Positions 36,276 through 47,089 of a DNA stretch of 64,000 nt are shown piece by piece; the stretch's first letter is position 1, and each line of letters begins with the position of its first letter. Both the position numbers and the translations under genes were made by a program. The DNA comes from Hypoxylon rubiginosum (taxonomy: Eukaryota > Ascomycota > Sordariomycetes > Xylariales > Hypoxylaceae). The notes under the pieces were generated by a model. The model saw nothing but the letters and a program-made list of their open reading frames with translations. It was not told the origin of the DNA and searched no databases. The stretch spans positions 62,001 through 126,000 of the forward strand of contig CADCXA010000042.1 of the NCBI GenBank assembly GCA_902806565.1. The letters are read 5' to 3'.

Positions 36276-37503
36276 ATGCTGATCAAGGAAAGCTATGCCG
36301 ATGTCCAGACGAACGTGGATGGGAAGCAGACGTCTATGAGTGAGGAATAACCAACTACCATAACCCGCGGCAAAACAAAAAGCAGCAAGCAAAACCCCCC
36401 AAGTTTCCAAGGCACTAACGTTGGGCAGGAATTTTCGTCTTCCATCCCACCATCCCGCAATATCCAAATGCGTATGGCCTTGATTTTCTTTTCATGCAAA
36501 CATCTCAAAAGGGGACTCTACTGATGAGTTGGCAGTCGCTTCCCTGGCGTCGCGCTATTCAGCGAGATCTATCAAGGTATCATCTTTCATTTAACTGTCT
36601 GGCTATCATGTCGACAACTATGCAGCGCCGTTGACTAGTTATAATCCGGCAGTGACGGGACCCGTGGCGCGATTCGCGCGCCAAATCGCAGGGCAAGGCT
36701 ACATCGTCGCGGCACCTTCGTCGTATCATGACTTCACAGGCCCGGAAGCGTTGGCTTACGACGTGCCGGGCACCGACAAGGGGAACGAGTGGAAAGTGAA
36801 GAAGGTAAGTAAGGGCGCACGCTATGCTATGCTATGTAGCCTACTTGTACTAGGGAATTTGACTAATGCGAGCAATGGCAATGTCCCGCTAGACTCTCCA
36901 ATCATACGACGAGGACTCTTACAAGACCGTCGACTACCTTCTCAGCCTTCCTACCTGCACCGGAATGATTGGTAGCACCGGGATGTGCCTCGGCGGCCAT
37001 CTTGCTCTGCGAGCTAGTGTACAGAACTTCCCTCCCTTTCCCAAGCGTCTTCTTCCTTCACTGACAAGCTTTCGCAGCTGGACCCGCGGATAAGTGCGTG
37101 CGTCGCCTACTTCGCTACGGACGTGCATAGCCGCACGCTAGGACCCTACTCGGCTGCCGACACATCGGCGCAAGGGCCGGAGGGCAGCAGCCACACGATC
37201 GACAAGTTCGGCGAGGTGAAAGGGGAGGTGGCCATGATCTTCGGCATCAAGGACACGCACGTGCCGGACGCGGGCCGGGACCTGATCCGGCGGAAGCTGC
37301 GGGAGGCCGGCGTCGTGTTCTCGTTCTACGAGTTCGCGTGGGCCCAGCACGCCTTTATCCGCGACGAGCTGAGCAAGGGCCGCTACGACCCGGCCATTAC
37401 TAAGGTCTGCTTCGAGGTGCTGCTGGAGCTGTTCGGGCGCGTGCTGAAGACGGACCTCGGGCCCAGGGACGGGAAGCCCGAGAAGATCGAGCACGTATGC
37501 TGA
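36276..37503 (+). CDS. Dienelactone hydrolase family protein
   Basis: Six exons: 36276-36339, 36429-36471, 36536-36576, 36653-36804, 36893-37018, 37078-37503; 283 residues. The short exons were found from frame and family resemblance: MLIKESYADVQTNVDGKQTSM, then RIFVFHPTIPQYPN, then ARFPGVALFSEIYQ, then VTGPVARFARQIAGQGYIVA. The alpha/beta-hydrolase catalytic set is Cys132 in GSTGMCLGG, Asp201 in GIKDTHVP and His233 in WAQHAFIRDE. The family cleaves dienelactones in aromatic (chloroaromatic, catechol) breakdown; fungal members are mostly uncharacterised. No signal peptide, so cytosolic. The last exon is much more G+C-rich at third positions than the earlier ones. No aromatic-degradation genes are adjacent, so the true substrate is open. 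Confidence 0.9.
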
Positions 37504-38873
37504 GGTGGCCGGAGTTTGGCAGCTTGCGTCTGGATGGATCGGGATAGACTAAAAAGGCAGACTGAAAAACATGTACCATCTGACCGTTGATGAGCTAGAG
37601 CTTCCTATCTTGCCTATCTAAAGTCCTGAGTCCACATCGTCCGATGTAAGGGGGTAACGACTAGATCGACTAGATGTGAGCTGTGTAACCTCATGGTGTG
37701 TCTATGTCTATCCGAAACCCAAGAATGGGCGGGCGGGAGGTCCTGGACGAATGGTTATTGGTCCCAGGTCGTTCTACATTCCATCAGAATTCCATCAGAG
37801 ATTTGAGACATGCAGCGCGTCCCAAAACGTTTCCGGAGCGATTCGTGTTTGCTAAACCTCTTTTGGAGTATATCTCGAGATGGGTTTATGGAAAAATCTG
37901 GTATCGTCATGTAGACTCGACAAAGGAGGTACCTTGGTTTCTGGAGTTGCTCCTATTAGCTGCAAGCAAGGCTATTCCCTAATGTCCTAATGTTTAGGCA
38001 CGTAATCTAACGATATCTGTCTACGTGCAGGTGTAAGTTGCAGGTGCATGTGCAGGTGGAGGTTTTATCAGGTATTGACGTGATTTAACAAAAGATCCTA
38101 GATCTACCCAGAATATTTTGTACTTTTGTAAGGCTCCAAGTTGGTACCTGAATTGGACCTCACCTGGCGGAAATGACTTGTAAGGCTGATTAGTACCGGG
38201 CTGATTGCGGCGATGATACGGGATGATACCATTGAAAGTATAAAATTCCGCGTAAATTTGCTATTTTGGAGTTTGTACCTTTGTACCCTCTGATTAAGTT
38301 CCGGAGGGGTGAGAGCCTCAACTCTATCTCCATGTACTTAGGTACCTATCTGATTCCTGCAATATTATTACTGGAATACATGTACTAACATGAAGTTTCT
38401 AGAATCACAATAACGGCGCTTACTCTGACAATATTCATAGTGCAAACAGGCAGATAGGCAGAAAATAGAAGGCGAAGTAGCCCTGGAAGTTGCCTCATCA
38501 ACGCATCTGCAAGGCTCGCAGGGTTCGTGCCTAAAGAAAAGAGAAGTACATGGTAGAGAAAAGAAGTCGATCGTAAAATTTTTGGTGGGTCTTGGCTTGA
38601 TATGCGCCGGGCAACGAGAGGGCGGTGATGTCAATGCAATGTGGTATGGGTGCTAAGAACTGTAAGAGTACTAGGGTACGTAGGTACGTATGGCGGGGTA
38701 AGATACGTGGAATCCGTAATAGTTTTTTTTTTCTTTGCAGTGTAGTTACTCCTGGAGACCGCTGGAATCAACAAGTAAAAGCAGCTGTAATTCACTACAA
38801 AATTCCTTCAAATTCGAAAGACCACAAATAAAAATACGTTTTGAGCCCGCTAGAAAGGTCTAGTTTTTCATCT

Positions 38874-38886
38874 GAAAGTTCAGGAA
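38874..38886. promoter_or_regulatory. Heat-shock element, GAAnnTTCnnGAA
   Basis: Perfect three-unit alternating array (GAA-AG-TTC-AG-GAA), 367 bp before the HSP70 start codon. This is the canonical binding site of the heat-shock factor Hsf1 trimer. Confidence 0.75.
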
Positions 38887-38960
38887 CTTAGGCGTGGTTT
38901 CCTCTGGCGACCAAGGGAACAAGGTAGAAAGTACTGGAAGCGGGTACCAACGTCTAGTAA

Positions 38961-38973
38961 TTCGAGAAGATTC
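38961..38973. promoter_or_regulatory. Heat-shock element, TTCnnGAAnnTTC
   Basis: Second perfect three-unit array (TTC-GA-GAA-GA-TTC), 280 bp before the HSP70 start codon and 75 bp after the first array, in the opposite phase. Two matches this good so close together upstream of an hsp70 gene support a real Hsf1-responsive promoter. Confidence 0.78.
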
Positions 38974-39252
38974 TCTTAGCCCCACCATAGCTTCCACTTC
39001 TGGTTGTATTAAACTGCAGCTCAAGTCCTTTCCTCATCAACTGTCCCTCTCCGTTCTTCATTCACACACACAACTCTCTTCCCAACGCAAACTAGATAAA
39101 ACTGATCATCTTGATACCCGCCCCATTTGGGTACAGATAATCTTGCGTGAACACATTCACATAAAACTTGCACATCACACACAACTCTTCTTTTCATATA
39201 CCCATCCCACCTTTCTACTGCAAGTCATCACAAATCTTTCACAACATCCACC

Positions 39253-40034
39253 ATGGTTGCCGCAGTCGGTATTGACTTGGGCACGACCTACTCGTGCGTC
39301 GGCGTCTTCCGAGATGACCGAATCGAGATTATCGCCAACGACCAGGGTAACCGAACCACGCCCTCGTTCGTGGCCTTCACGGACACGGAGCGTCTGATCG
39401 GCGATGCCGCCAAGAACCAGGTCGCCATGAACCCCCACAACACCGTCTTCGACGCCAAGCGCCTGATCGGACGCAAGTTCACCGACGCTGAGGTGCAGGC
39501 CGACATGAAGCACTTCCCCTTCAAGGTCGTCGAGAAGGGCGGCAAGCCGATCATCGAGGTCGAGTACAAGGGCGAGCAGAAGCAGTTCACCCCCGAGGAG
39601 ATCTCCTCCATGGTCCTCACCAAGATGCGGGAGACGGCCGAGGCCTACCTCGGCGGCACCGTCACCAACGCTGTCGTCACTGTCCCGGCCTACTTCAACG
39701 ACTCCCAGCGCCAGGCCACCAAGGACGCTGGTCTCATCTCAGGACTTAACGTCCTCCGAATCATCAACGAGCCCACGGCTGCCGCCATCGCCTACGGTCT
39801 CGACAAGAAGGCTGAGGGTGAGCGCAACGTCCTCATCTTCGATCTCGGTGGTGGTACCTTCGATGTTTCCCTCTTGACCATCGAGGAAGGTATCTTCGAG
39901 GTCAAGTCTACCGCTGGTGACACTCACTTGGGTGGTGAGGACTTCGACAACCGTCTCGTTAACCACTTCGTATCTGAATTCAAGCGCAAATTCAAGAAAG
40001 GTTGGTGGATTTCAGTTTTCTGTTACTCTCTACA

Positions 40035-40072
<38 letters not shown>

Positions 40073-41555
40073 TTTTCCCTATTTCTTTTGGTTGCTGTCG
40101 TACATTTCCCCCTCCTCTCTTAATGCATTTATACTTCTCCGCTATATATGCACATATGTTCTCTCCATGATTCCTCTTTCCTCATGCATCTGCTGGTACG
40201 AGGATGAGAGGAGCAGAAGATTTGTGTCCCGTCTACTTTTCCCGTCCTCCCTATTCCCTATTCCTCATTTCCTATTCCTTACTCCCTATTTCCTACCCCT
40301 CACTCCATATTCTCTAGGAAAGAAAACATATACTAACATTGACATAGACCTTTCCACCAACGCTCGTGCTCTACGACGTCTCCGAACCGCTTGCGAGCGA
40401 GCCAAGCGTACCCTTTCCTCTTCTGCTCAGACGTCGATTGAGATCGACTCTCTCTTTGAGGGTGTTGATTTCTACACTTCGATCACTCGTGCTAGATTTG
40501 AGGAGCTTTGCCAGGACCTCTTCCGATCAACCATCCAGCCTGTCGACCGTGTCCTGGCTGACGCCAAGATCGACAAATCCCAGGTCCACGAGATTGTTCT
40601 CGTCGGTGGTTCTACCCGTATCCCCCGTGTTCAGAAGCTCATCACCGACTACTTCAATGGCAAGGAGCCCAACAAGTCGATCAACCCCGACGAGGCTGTT
40701 GCCTACGGTGCCGCTGTCCAGGCTGCTATCCTGTCTGGTGACACCAGCTCCAAGTCGACGAACGAAATCCTTCTTCTCGATGTCGCCCCGCTTTCTCTCG
40801 GTATCGAGACCGCTGGTGGTATGATGACTAAGCTCATCCCGCGAAACACTACCATCCCCACCAAGAAGTCCGAGGTGTTCTCCACCTTCTCTGACAACCA
40901 GCCTGGTGTGCTTATCCAAGTTTACGAGGGTGAGCGTCAACGAACCAAGGACAACAACCTCATGGGCAAGTTCGAGCTTACTGGTATCCCCCCGGCTCCC
41001 CGTGGTGTCCCCCAGATTGAGGTGACCTTCGATCTTGATGCCAACGGTATCATGAACGTGTCGGCTGTCGAGAAGGGCACTGGCAAGTCCAACAAGATTG
41101 TCATCACCAACGACAAGGGTCGTCTGTCCAAGGAGGAGATTGAGCGTATGCTCAACGAGGCCGAGAAGTACAAGGAGGAAGATGAGGCCGAGGGTCGCCG
41201 CATCGGTGCCAAGAACGGCCTTGAGTCGTACGCTTACTCTCTTCGCAACACCCTGTCCGACTCCAAGGTCGACGAGAAGCTTGACGCCGGTGACAAGGAG
41301 ACGCTGAAGACCGAGATCGACAAGTGCGTCTCTTGGCTCGATGAGAACCAGCAAGCCACCCGCGAGGAGTACGAGGAAAAGCAAAAGGAGCTGGAGGGTA
41401 TTGCCAACCCCATCATGATGAAGTTCTACGGATCTGCCGGCGGCCCCGGTATGCCCGGCGGCATGCCTGGTGCTGGCGGCCCCGGTGGCTTCCCGGGTGC
41501 TGGCGGTCCTGGTGCCACTCATGATGATGGCCCCACCGTTGAGGAGGTTGACTAA
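39253..41555 (+). CDS. Cytosolic Hsp70 chaperone (Ssa type)
   Basis: Two exons, 39253-40000 and 40348-41555; 651 residues. Signatures: GIDLGTTYS near the start, [12 protein letters not shown], and [16 protein letters not shown] of the nucleotide-binding domain, then the substrate-binding domain with [11 protein letters not shown], a GGMP-rich tail and the terminal EEVD that binds TPR co-chaperones. EEVD marks the cytosolic/nuclear class. It folds nascent and stress-damaged proteins with Hsp40 and nucleotide exchange factors. The 347-nt intron starts GTTGGT, a weak donor, and ends with a perfect TACTAAC branch site (40331-40337) ten bases before CATAG; it interrupts the codon after KRKFKK. The intron carries a 34-nt C run. 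Codons are strongly C-ending, as for a highly expressed gene. Two heat-shock elements lie upstream. Confidence 0.97.
40036..40069. repeat. Homopolymer of 34 C in the HSP70 intron
   Basis: An uninterrupted run of 34 cytosines (guanines on the other strand), 36 bases after the 5' splice site. Its exact length may be affected by sequencing or assembly error. Confidence 0.85.
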
Positions 41556-42091
41556 ATGGTCTCCCCCTTTTAATATCTCCTTTTCCTTTTCACTGTTTTC
41601 CGGCGTTTTCCTCTAAGTGTTTTAATAACACATTGAGTGGCGGTCTTCGGATTTTACGGGTTGCACTAGATTTTTCACTGGTCTGGTAATGATACGATTC
41701 AGGGCAAAAAGTTGCTGGTTTATGATTGCATGGGGGGGAATGTATTCTAGACAGGAAGTAGTCCTCGTCATGAGCAATGAGTTAATTCATGAGAACAACT
41801 CTGATCTCTATATTGATATGTGACTATATGTGTGACTATGCATGACTGATATGACTGAGTGCTAAATCGACGCTTGAAAATAGATGTTTATTGACACTTG
41901 GCAGGAATAATTAGTGTCAGGCAAATCTCTACTCAGCACATTCGTGCTAACAATCTAAGGCCTACTTATCTATAGCTTGTATCATGACTTTCTTGACATG
42001 TTTGTTCATTGTCTTCATCTATTCATTACAAGTCCCTATCTGAATATAAAGTAATACAGGTAGATCTAATCAAGGTAACACGTAACGACCT
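41556..42091. other. Intergenic between convergent genes
   Basis: 3' flanks of HSP70 and the Emi1-like gene. No gene seen. Confidence 0.5.
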
Positions 42092-42916
42092 TCACTCTTT
42101 CCACGGCCTCTCCTCCGACCTCAACATCTCCTGAACCTGCCTCCTGCGCTCGATCTCCCGTCGCCGCCACTCCTCATCGCTAACATCATCAGCAGTCAAG
42201 TCCACAGCCTCGCGAAACGCGGAACCCGGTTCGACCTTCCTGTCTCGTGCGTCCCAGACGTCGGCGCTGGAGGGTCGGCCGGGGGCGTGGTACTTGGCCC
42301 ACTCCTTGGCGCGGTAGTGGGCTCGTATGGCGTCTTGCTTTTCGGGGGGAGTATAGGTGCGAGTCCGCATGCAGAACCAGAAGTCGTCCCACTGCTCGGA
42401 GCAGGAGCGGACGCCGCCGGCGCGGTAGACGGAGGTCCACTGGCCGCCGAGGGAGTTGCAGTGGAAGGCGGCGTCGAAGGCGGCGCGGCAGGACATGCTG
42501 GTGGGGAGGAGGGACTCGGAGATGGGGTCGAGGCGGTCCGGCGGGGTTACGGTTGAGGTGGTGGTCTGGGGGTGTGGGGTCGTGTAAGTAGCAGCGTTGG
42601 GTGAGGGAGAAGAGGGGTCTGCTTGCGTGGAGGATGACTTCGAGGAGCCCCAGAAGGACCACGAGGACTTAGTCGGTGCTTGAGGCTCGGAGGAGGGGGG
42701 AGGTGGTGTTGGTTGAGCTGGCTCGGCGGGCTTGCTGCTGCTGCCGCCGAAGCCTGCTTGGAGCTCGGCCATGAACTTGTCTATTTCGACATCGCCGTAG
42801 ATGGATTGGGGCTCTTTTGCTGCTGGCGCGGGCTTGGTATTCTCGGATGAGGTGGAGTTCGAGTCGCAGCCGGGGCCCTTCGAAGGGGGTGTTGGTGAGG
42901 ACCACATCCAACCCAT
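42092..42916 (-). CDS. Emi1-like twin CX9C protein (DUF3128)
   Basis: A single exon of 274 residues. The N-terminal half is low-complexity (Pro/Ser/Thr-rich, with DVEIDKFMAELQAGF). The C-terminal half has the Emi1/DUF3128 core: C143-x9-C153 and C172-x9-C182, a twin CX9C pair, in CRAAFDAAFHC...CSEQWDDFWFC, followed by RTYTPPEKQDAIRAHYRAKEWAKY. Twin CX9C proteins usually fold by two disulphides in the mitochondrial intermembrane space; yeast Emi1 was named for a need in early meiotic gene induction, and related proteins affect respiratory function. The tail is Arg/Glu-rich and helical. Convergent with HSP70, divergent from YME2. Molecular role not established. Confidence 0.85.
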   Translation of the reverse strand: MGWMWSSPTPPSKGPGCDSNSTSSENTKPAPAAKEPQSIYGDVEIDKFMAELQAGFGGSSSKPAEPAQPTPPPPSSEPQAPTKSSWSFWGSSKSSSTQADPSSPSPNAATYTTPHPQTTTSTVTPPDRLDPISESLLPTSMSCRAAFDAAFHCNSLGGQWTSVYRAGGVRSCSEQWDDFWFCMRTRTYTPPEKQDAIRAHYRAKEWAKYHAPGRPSSADVWDARDRKVEPGSAFREAVDLTADDVSDEEWRRREIERRRQVQEMLRSEERPWKE

Positions 42917-43632
42917 TGTTGCTGGCTTTGTATGTGTGGCTTTTCTTTGTATCGACCGGGATACGTATATGTAGTCAAGAAGGGTAGGTATTTTATCGAT
43001 TGGACTTGGTGGAGAGGAGAGGAGAGTAATGACGAGCAGGAGAGCAATTTAATGCTCGAGAGAAGGGAAGAATCCCCTGCGTCTGTCTCACTGGCGTGCG
43101 GGGGATTGGCGCGGGGTGCAGCGCTGTAGTATTCGCTCTCCGTGGTTGAACCCCCTCGAAGGGTGATGGCTCTCGTCTTGTCCAATGGCAAAGGCGCTGA
43201 TTACGGCGGAGATTCCTTGTAAGCTGTGGTACGATTATGACTTGTTACGGACACAGTAAGTGGTCTGATGCAGTTGGATGACTTGAATTATTGAATTATG
43301 CAGGTATAACACAGAACCGTACATGTAAGTATCTTCATTTTTACTATCGCTTCAAGCTTCATCCGACAAAGAAAGAATCTGTGGCTCAACTAAATGTGGC
43401 ACCAATTATTTTAATTCTTAATTTCTATCTAATCTAAACATTGTGGCTTGACTTTTAGCTGATCTAAAGCTTGGCAATAAGGTACCCAATGATCTCATCG
43501 TCGTTCAGCCTGGAAACCTGGTGAACGAGCCGAGCTAATCGAGCCCTAAAGTCAAGAAATTCTAGGTACCTCCTATATCTTCTAACATAGTCGACAGGGG
43601 AACTTGGAGATGAGTTCTAGAACATCTAGACA
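42917..43632. other. Intergenic, divergent promoters of the Emi1-like gene and YME2
   Basis: Contains GAGAGGAGAGGAGAG-type purine repeats near 43012-43028 and a CTAGGTACC sequence near 43563. No gene seen. Confidence 0.5.
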
Positions 43633-46200
43633 ATGATCCCAAGACGTGTAGGGCTAGGTCCCAGGAGCTTGCCTGGGCTGAGAGCTCCAAGCTCTTTCAG
43701 CCGTCCGATTCTCAACCCACGTTACCACCCAAGATGGTCACAGCCAAGATGGACGCCACGAGCTTGGGAAAGCACAACGACGGGAGAAGGGAAAACCGGT
43801 CACATCGAAGCAGCTCCAAACGAATCCATCTTATGGGTGGATAACCTATTTCCTCTCAAGCTGTCCGGCCTGATGCGAGTACCATGGAGAGGCCCTGATC
43901 AAGACCTCTCGGAGCTGATGAAGCGATTTGAGAATTCGACCCTGGGCATCCTAGATCCAATCAATATGGTCAAGCGTGCCATCCCGGCGACGGTGGCTGT
44001 CAAGGTCACAGACATTTTACCTCGTCTTAAGGATGGTGGAGCGTTTGTCAAATTCACCTATCCGGCTGACGTACCGGTCAAGGACATCGAAACATCCATC
44101 ACCAAGTATCTTGAAGAGAAGCCGGTGAGGCCATTCTTCAGCCCATTTAGAAGTGTTCAAGCAGGACTAGTTCAGGGGGTTCCCTGGTTGGAGGATTTGC
44201 ATAGGTTCCCTAAAGGCCGGCTGCGGGTCGAGTTTGTCCCCAAGAATCCTGGGGACCAAGCGGTTGAACTGTCCCAGGAGACATTATACAGCTTGTTCCG
44301 CCGCTATGGAAAGATCGCCGAGATCAGCTCACAGTCGTGGGACTCCAAAGTTCTTCCCAGATTTGCCTATATCGATTTTGGCTTTGTGAGAGATGCCATT
44401 ATGGCCCGAAACTGCTTGCACGGCTTTGTCGTGCCGGAGAAGCTCGGCGGTGGCAAGTCGGGTACCAAGCTTCAGATGTCTTACGAAGCACGAGCGAAGC
44501 CTCATCGATTCTGGGAGTGGATGACAAGCCGCCCAAGGATTGTTATTCCAATTATAGTCGCCTTACTAACCGGTCTCACCGTGGTAATATTCGACCCTAT
44601 CCGATCCTTCTTCGTCAAGGCCCATGTCACGCAGAAGTTCCGTCTCAGCAACAACAGATTGTACAGCTGGCTTCGCAAACAGACATCGGATATCCTATCT
44701 TTCAGGCGCGAGAAGGCGGAACATGCAGGACTAGAAGCAGTTTGGACTCATCGAAAAGACCTCATCGTTCAGATACAAAAATGGCTCATGGAGACTGCCG
44801 AGACTTTCATTGTCGTCCAAGGCCCCCGTGGCTCCGGAAAGAAGGAACTAGTAATGGAACAGGCTCTAAAAGGAAGAAGCAATGTCTTGGTTATCGACTG
44901 CAAGCCGATCGTAGAGGCTAGGGGAGAATCGGCAACGATTAAGCATATGGCTACCGCTGTTGGATATCGACCTATTTTCTCCTATGCGAACAGCCTCAGC
45001 AGTATGGCTGATCTAGCTGTGCAGAGCACCACTGGTGTCAAAACTGGCTTCTCTGAGACCCTGGAATCTCAACTCCAAAAGATTCTGCAGATAACGGCCG
45101 GTGCTCTCACTGATATCGGTATCTCACACCGTTCCAAGACGGATTCGGATGCGTCTCTTCCGGCCGACGCTTACCTAGAAGCACATCCCGAGAGGCGACC
45201 TGTCGTGGTCATCGACAATTTCTTACATAAAGGCGACAGCAACATCATCGTCTACGATAAGCTCGCCGAGTGGGCCGCTAACTTGGTTCAGTCCAACATC
45301 GCCCACGTCATCTTCCTAACGAACGATACATCCTACTCGAAGTCTCTTTCTAAATCCTTACCAGATCGTATATTCCGCCAGGCCGCTCTTGGTGACCTCT
45401 CCCCCGACGTAGCCAAGAAATTCATTCTAAGTCATATCAGTGGTGATGAGACACCACAGCCAAAGACAACAGAGGATGATTCCAGCGTACTTGATGAGAA
45501 AGGACTGGAACTAAAAATCCAGCCAGACCTAACAGAACTCGACGAGTGCATCGGTACTCTCGGAGGGCGTCTCACGGACCTTGAATTCCTCGCGCGGCGT
45601 CTAAAAGCCGGGCAGAATCCGAAGCAAGCCGTGACCGACATCACAGAGCAGTCGGCCTCGGAGATCCTTAAGATGTTCTTGCTTCCCGGCAAGTCAACTA
45701 GCGATGGCGAGCACAAGTGGTCCGTGGAGCAGGCGTGGTATCTTGTAAAGACGCTGGCCTCGAACGACGCACTACGTTACAATGAGGTGCTATTACACGG
45801 CGCATTTTCAGCATCTACGACGGCGCCAGACGGCGAGGCGGCCCTCGAGGGACTTTCAAACACCGAACTCATAACCATCAAATCTACCAACGGCCGCCCC
45901 GGCTACGTCACGGTAGGCAAGCCCGTGTACCAAGCGGCGTTCCGGCTCCTAGCGGGCGATGCCGTGCTGGCCGCCAGGATGGACATCGCGGTGCTGAAGG
46001 AGCTGGCCAAGGACGAGGCCAAGACCATCGATAAGGCGGAGGCGGAACTCGCGCTTCTGGGCGGGCTGCCGAAACAGCCGGCGCAGACCAGTGGAAGAAT
46101 CGCGTACCTGCTAGGCAAGGTCGAGGGCGCGCAAAAGAAGGTGGAAGGTTACGAGGCGGAGATTGGGAGGTTGAAGAAGGTACTCTCGAGCCAGTACTGA
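43633..46200 (+). CDS. YME2: Mitochondrial escape protein 2 (Yme2/Rna12)
   Basis: A single exon of 855 residues. An Arg-rich presequence (MIPRRVGLGPRSLPGLRAPSSF) targets mitochondria. Then come the Yme2 elements ILWVDNLFPLKLSGLMRVPWRGPDQDL, an RNA-recognition-like segment (ETLYSLFRRYGKIAEISSQ...FAYIDFGFVRDAI), one membrane span (IVIPIIVALLTGLTVVIF, about residue 305-322) and an AAA-type ATPase domain with Walker A GPRGSGKK (397-404). A C-terminal coiled coil (VEGAQKKVEGYEAEIGRLKKV) ends the protein. Yme2 sits in the inner membrane with the ATPase part facing the intermembrane space and influences mtDNA escape to the nucleus, nucleoid shape and membrane organisation. Length equals that of fungal orthologues. 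Confidence 0.96.
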   Translation: MIPRRVGLGPRSLPGLRAPSSFSRPILNPRYHPRWSQPRWTPRAWESTTTGEGKTGHIEAAPNESILWVDNLFPLKLSGLMRVPWRGPDQDLSELMKRFENSTLGILDPINMVKRAIPATVAVKVTDILPRLKDGGAFVKFTYPADVPVKDIETSITKYLEEKPVRPFFSPFRSVQAGLVQGVPWLEDLHRFPKGRLRVEFVPKNPGDQAVELSQETLYSLFRRYGKIAEISSQSWDSKVLPRFAYIDFGFVRDAIMARNCLHGFVVPEKLGGGKSGTKLQMSYEARAKPHRFWEWMTSRPRIVIPIIVALLTGLTVVIFDPIRSFFVKAHVTQKFRLSNNRLYSWLRKQTSDILSFRREKAEHAGLEAVWTHRKDLIVQIQKWLMETAETFIVVQGPRGSGKKELVMEQALKGRSNVLVIDCKPIVEARGESATIKHMATAVGYRPIFSYANSLSSMADLAVQSTTGVKTGFSETLESQLQKILQITAGALTDIGISHRSKTDSDASLPADAYLEAHPERRPVVVIDNFLHKGDSNIIVYDKLAEWAANLVQSNIAHVIFLTNDTSYSKSLSKSLPDRIFRQAALGDLSPDVAKKFILSHISGDETPQPKTTEDDSSVLDEKGLELKIQPDLTELDECIGTLGGRLTDLEFLARRLKAGQNPKQAVTDITEQSASEILKMFLLPGKSTSDGEHKWSVEQAWYLVKTLASNDALRYNEVLLHGAFSASTTAPDGEAALEGLSNTELITIKSTNGRPGYVTVGKPVYQAAFRLLAGDAVLAARMDIAVLKELAKDEAKTIDKAEAELALLGGLPKQPAQTSGRIAYLLGKVEGAQKKVEGYEAEIGRLKKVLSSQY

Positions 46201-47089
46201 AGAGGAAAATAGGGGAAGGGGAGGGGAGGAGGACGGGGGAAGGGGGACTGAAAATAGGGGGAAATAGAAGTTACCCCTTTTTCCCTTTCGCTACCTTCCT
46301 CTTACACCCTCCCCCTTTCCAATAAATGTATATACACAGCCACTCACACGCACATATATGCCTGTTCTTCTTGAATAACATGGCAGAATATGAGATGGTG
46401 GCTATTGCTTGGCAGTATTATTATGGACGTGAGCCGATACCCAACTCAATTCATATAGGCATGCCTACCTGATAATGGCAAATATTTGATCATGTGCACC
46501 TCATTTAGGCGGTCTTGCTACTCTCTCTCCGAGTAGGTTCGAGGGATTTGAGCTGATTTCATCTACCGAACTTTGATACCCTATGAAGGTGTCAACTAGT
46601 TAGTATAGATATTGTGTCATACTACCTAGGCTTTCTACTTGGCAATAACAAGGGGGTTACACTAGGTATTATGAGTAAGTACCTTCTATACTCTGCTAAT
46701 GTGAAAGTCTATTATGTATGTAGTCAGATGGCAGGTACAACAAGCGCATGTTTTAGGCTACTTTTAGGGGATTTCTTAGAGCTTGACTTTTACTTTGAAC
46801 AACCTTACATCCAGCAAATCTCTCTCCTCCCATCCCAACATACACACACACACACACACACACACACCTATGACACATACCTATCTCAATTGGCGAGAAA
46901 TTTATCATGATCCAGCCATCTCATATGTTACACATTATTTTCCATGATACCTACAGATCAGAACGTATATAATCAAAACAATCTTAACGAAACGAGCCAA
47001 ACAAAAAGCTTGACCAATACATTTTCATGCAACAACCCTCGTCGTTAGCAACATTGGCTTGAAGAGCGTCCAATCTATCCAGAACCACA
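46201..47089. other. Intergenic with CA microsatellite
   Basis: Begins with a G/A-rich 3' trailer of YME2 (46203-46260) and holds the AC repeat at 46842-46867. No gene supported. Confidence 0.5.
46842..46867. repeat. (AC)13 microsatellite
   Basis: Thirteen uninterrupted AC dinucleotides in non-coding DNA. Confidence 0.95.

Larger units (their letters stand above)
37504..39252. other. Intergenic, 1.7 kb, HSP70 promoter on the right
   Basis: No gene supported. The right 400 bp is the HSP70 control region, with two three-unit heat-shock elements and a long CA/CT-rich leader (about 39050-39252). Elsewhere only short random open frames. Confidence 0.5.

Noticed and set aside
40002..40170. Poly-proline tail extending the first Hsp70 exon
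   Set aside because: It is the C-run intron read through; the intron boundaries and branch site are clear and exon 2 continues the Hsp70 domain.
40527..41522. 331-codon frame antisense to Hsp70
   Set aside because: Antisense open frames of this kind are a known by-product of Hsp70 codon bias; no independent evidence.
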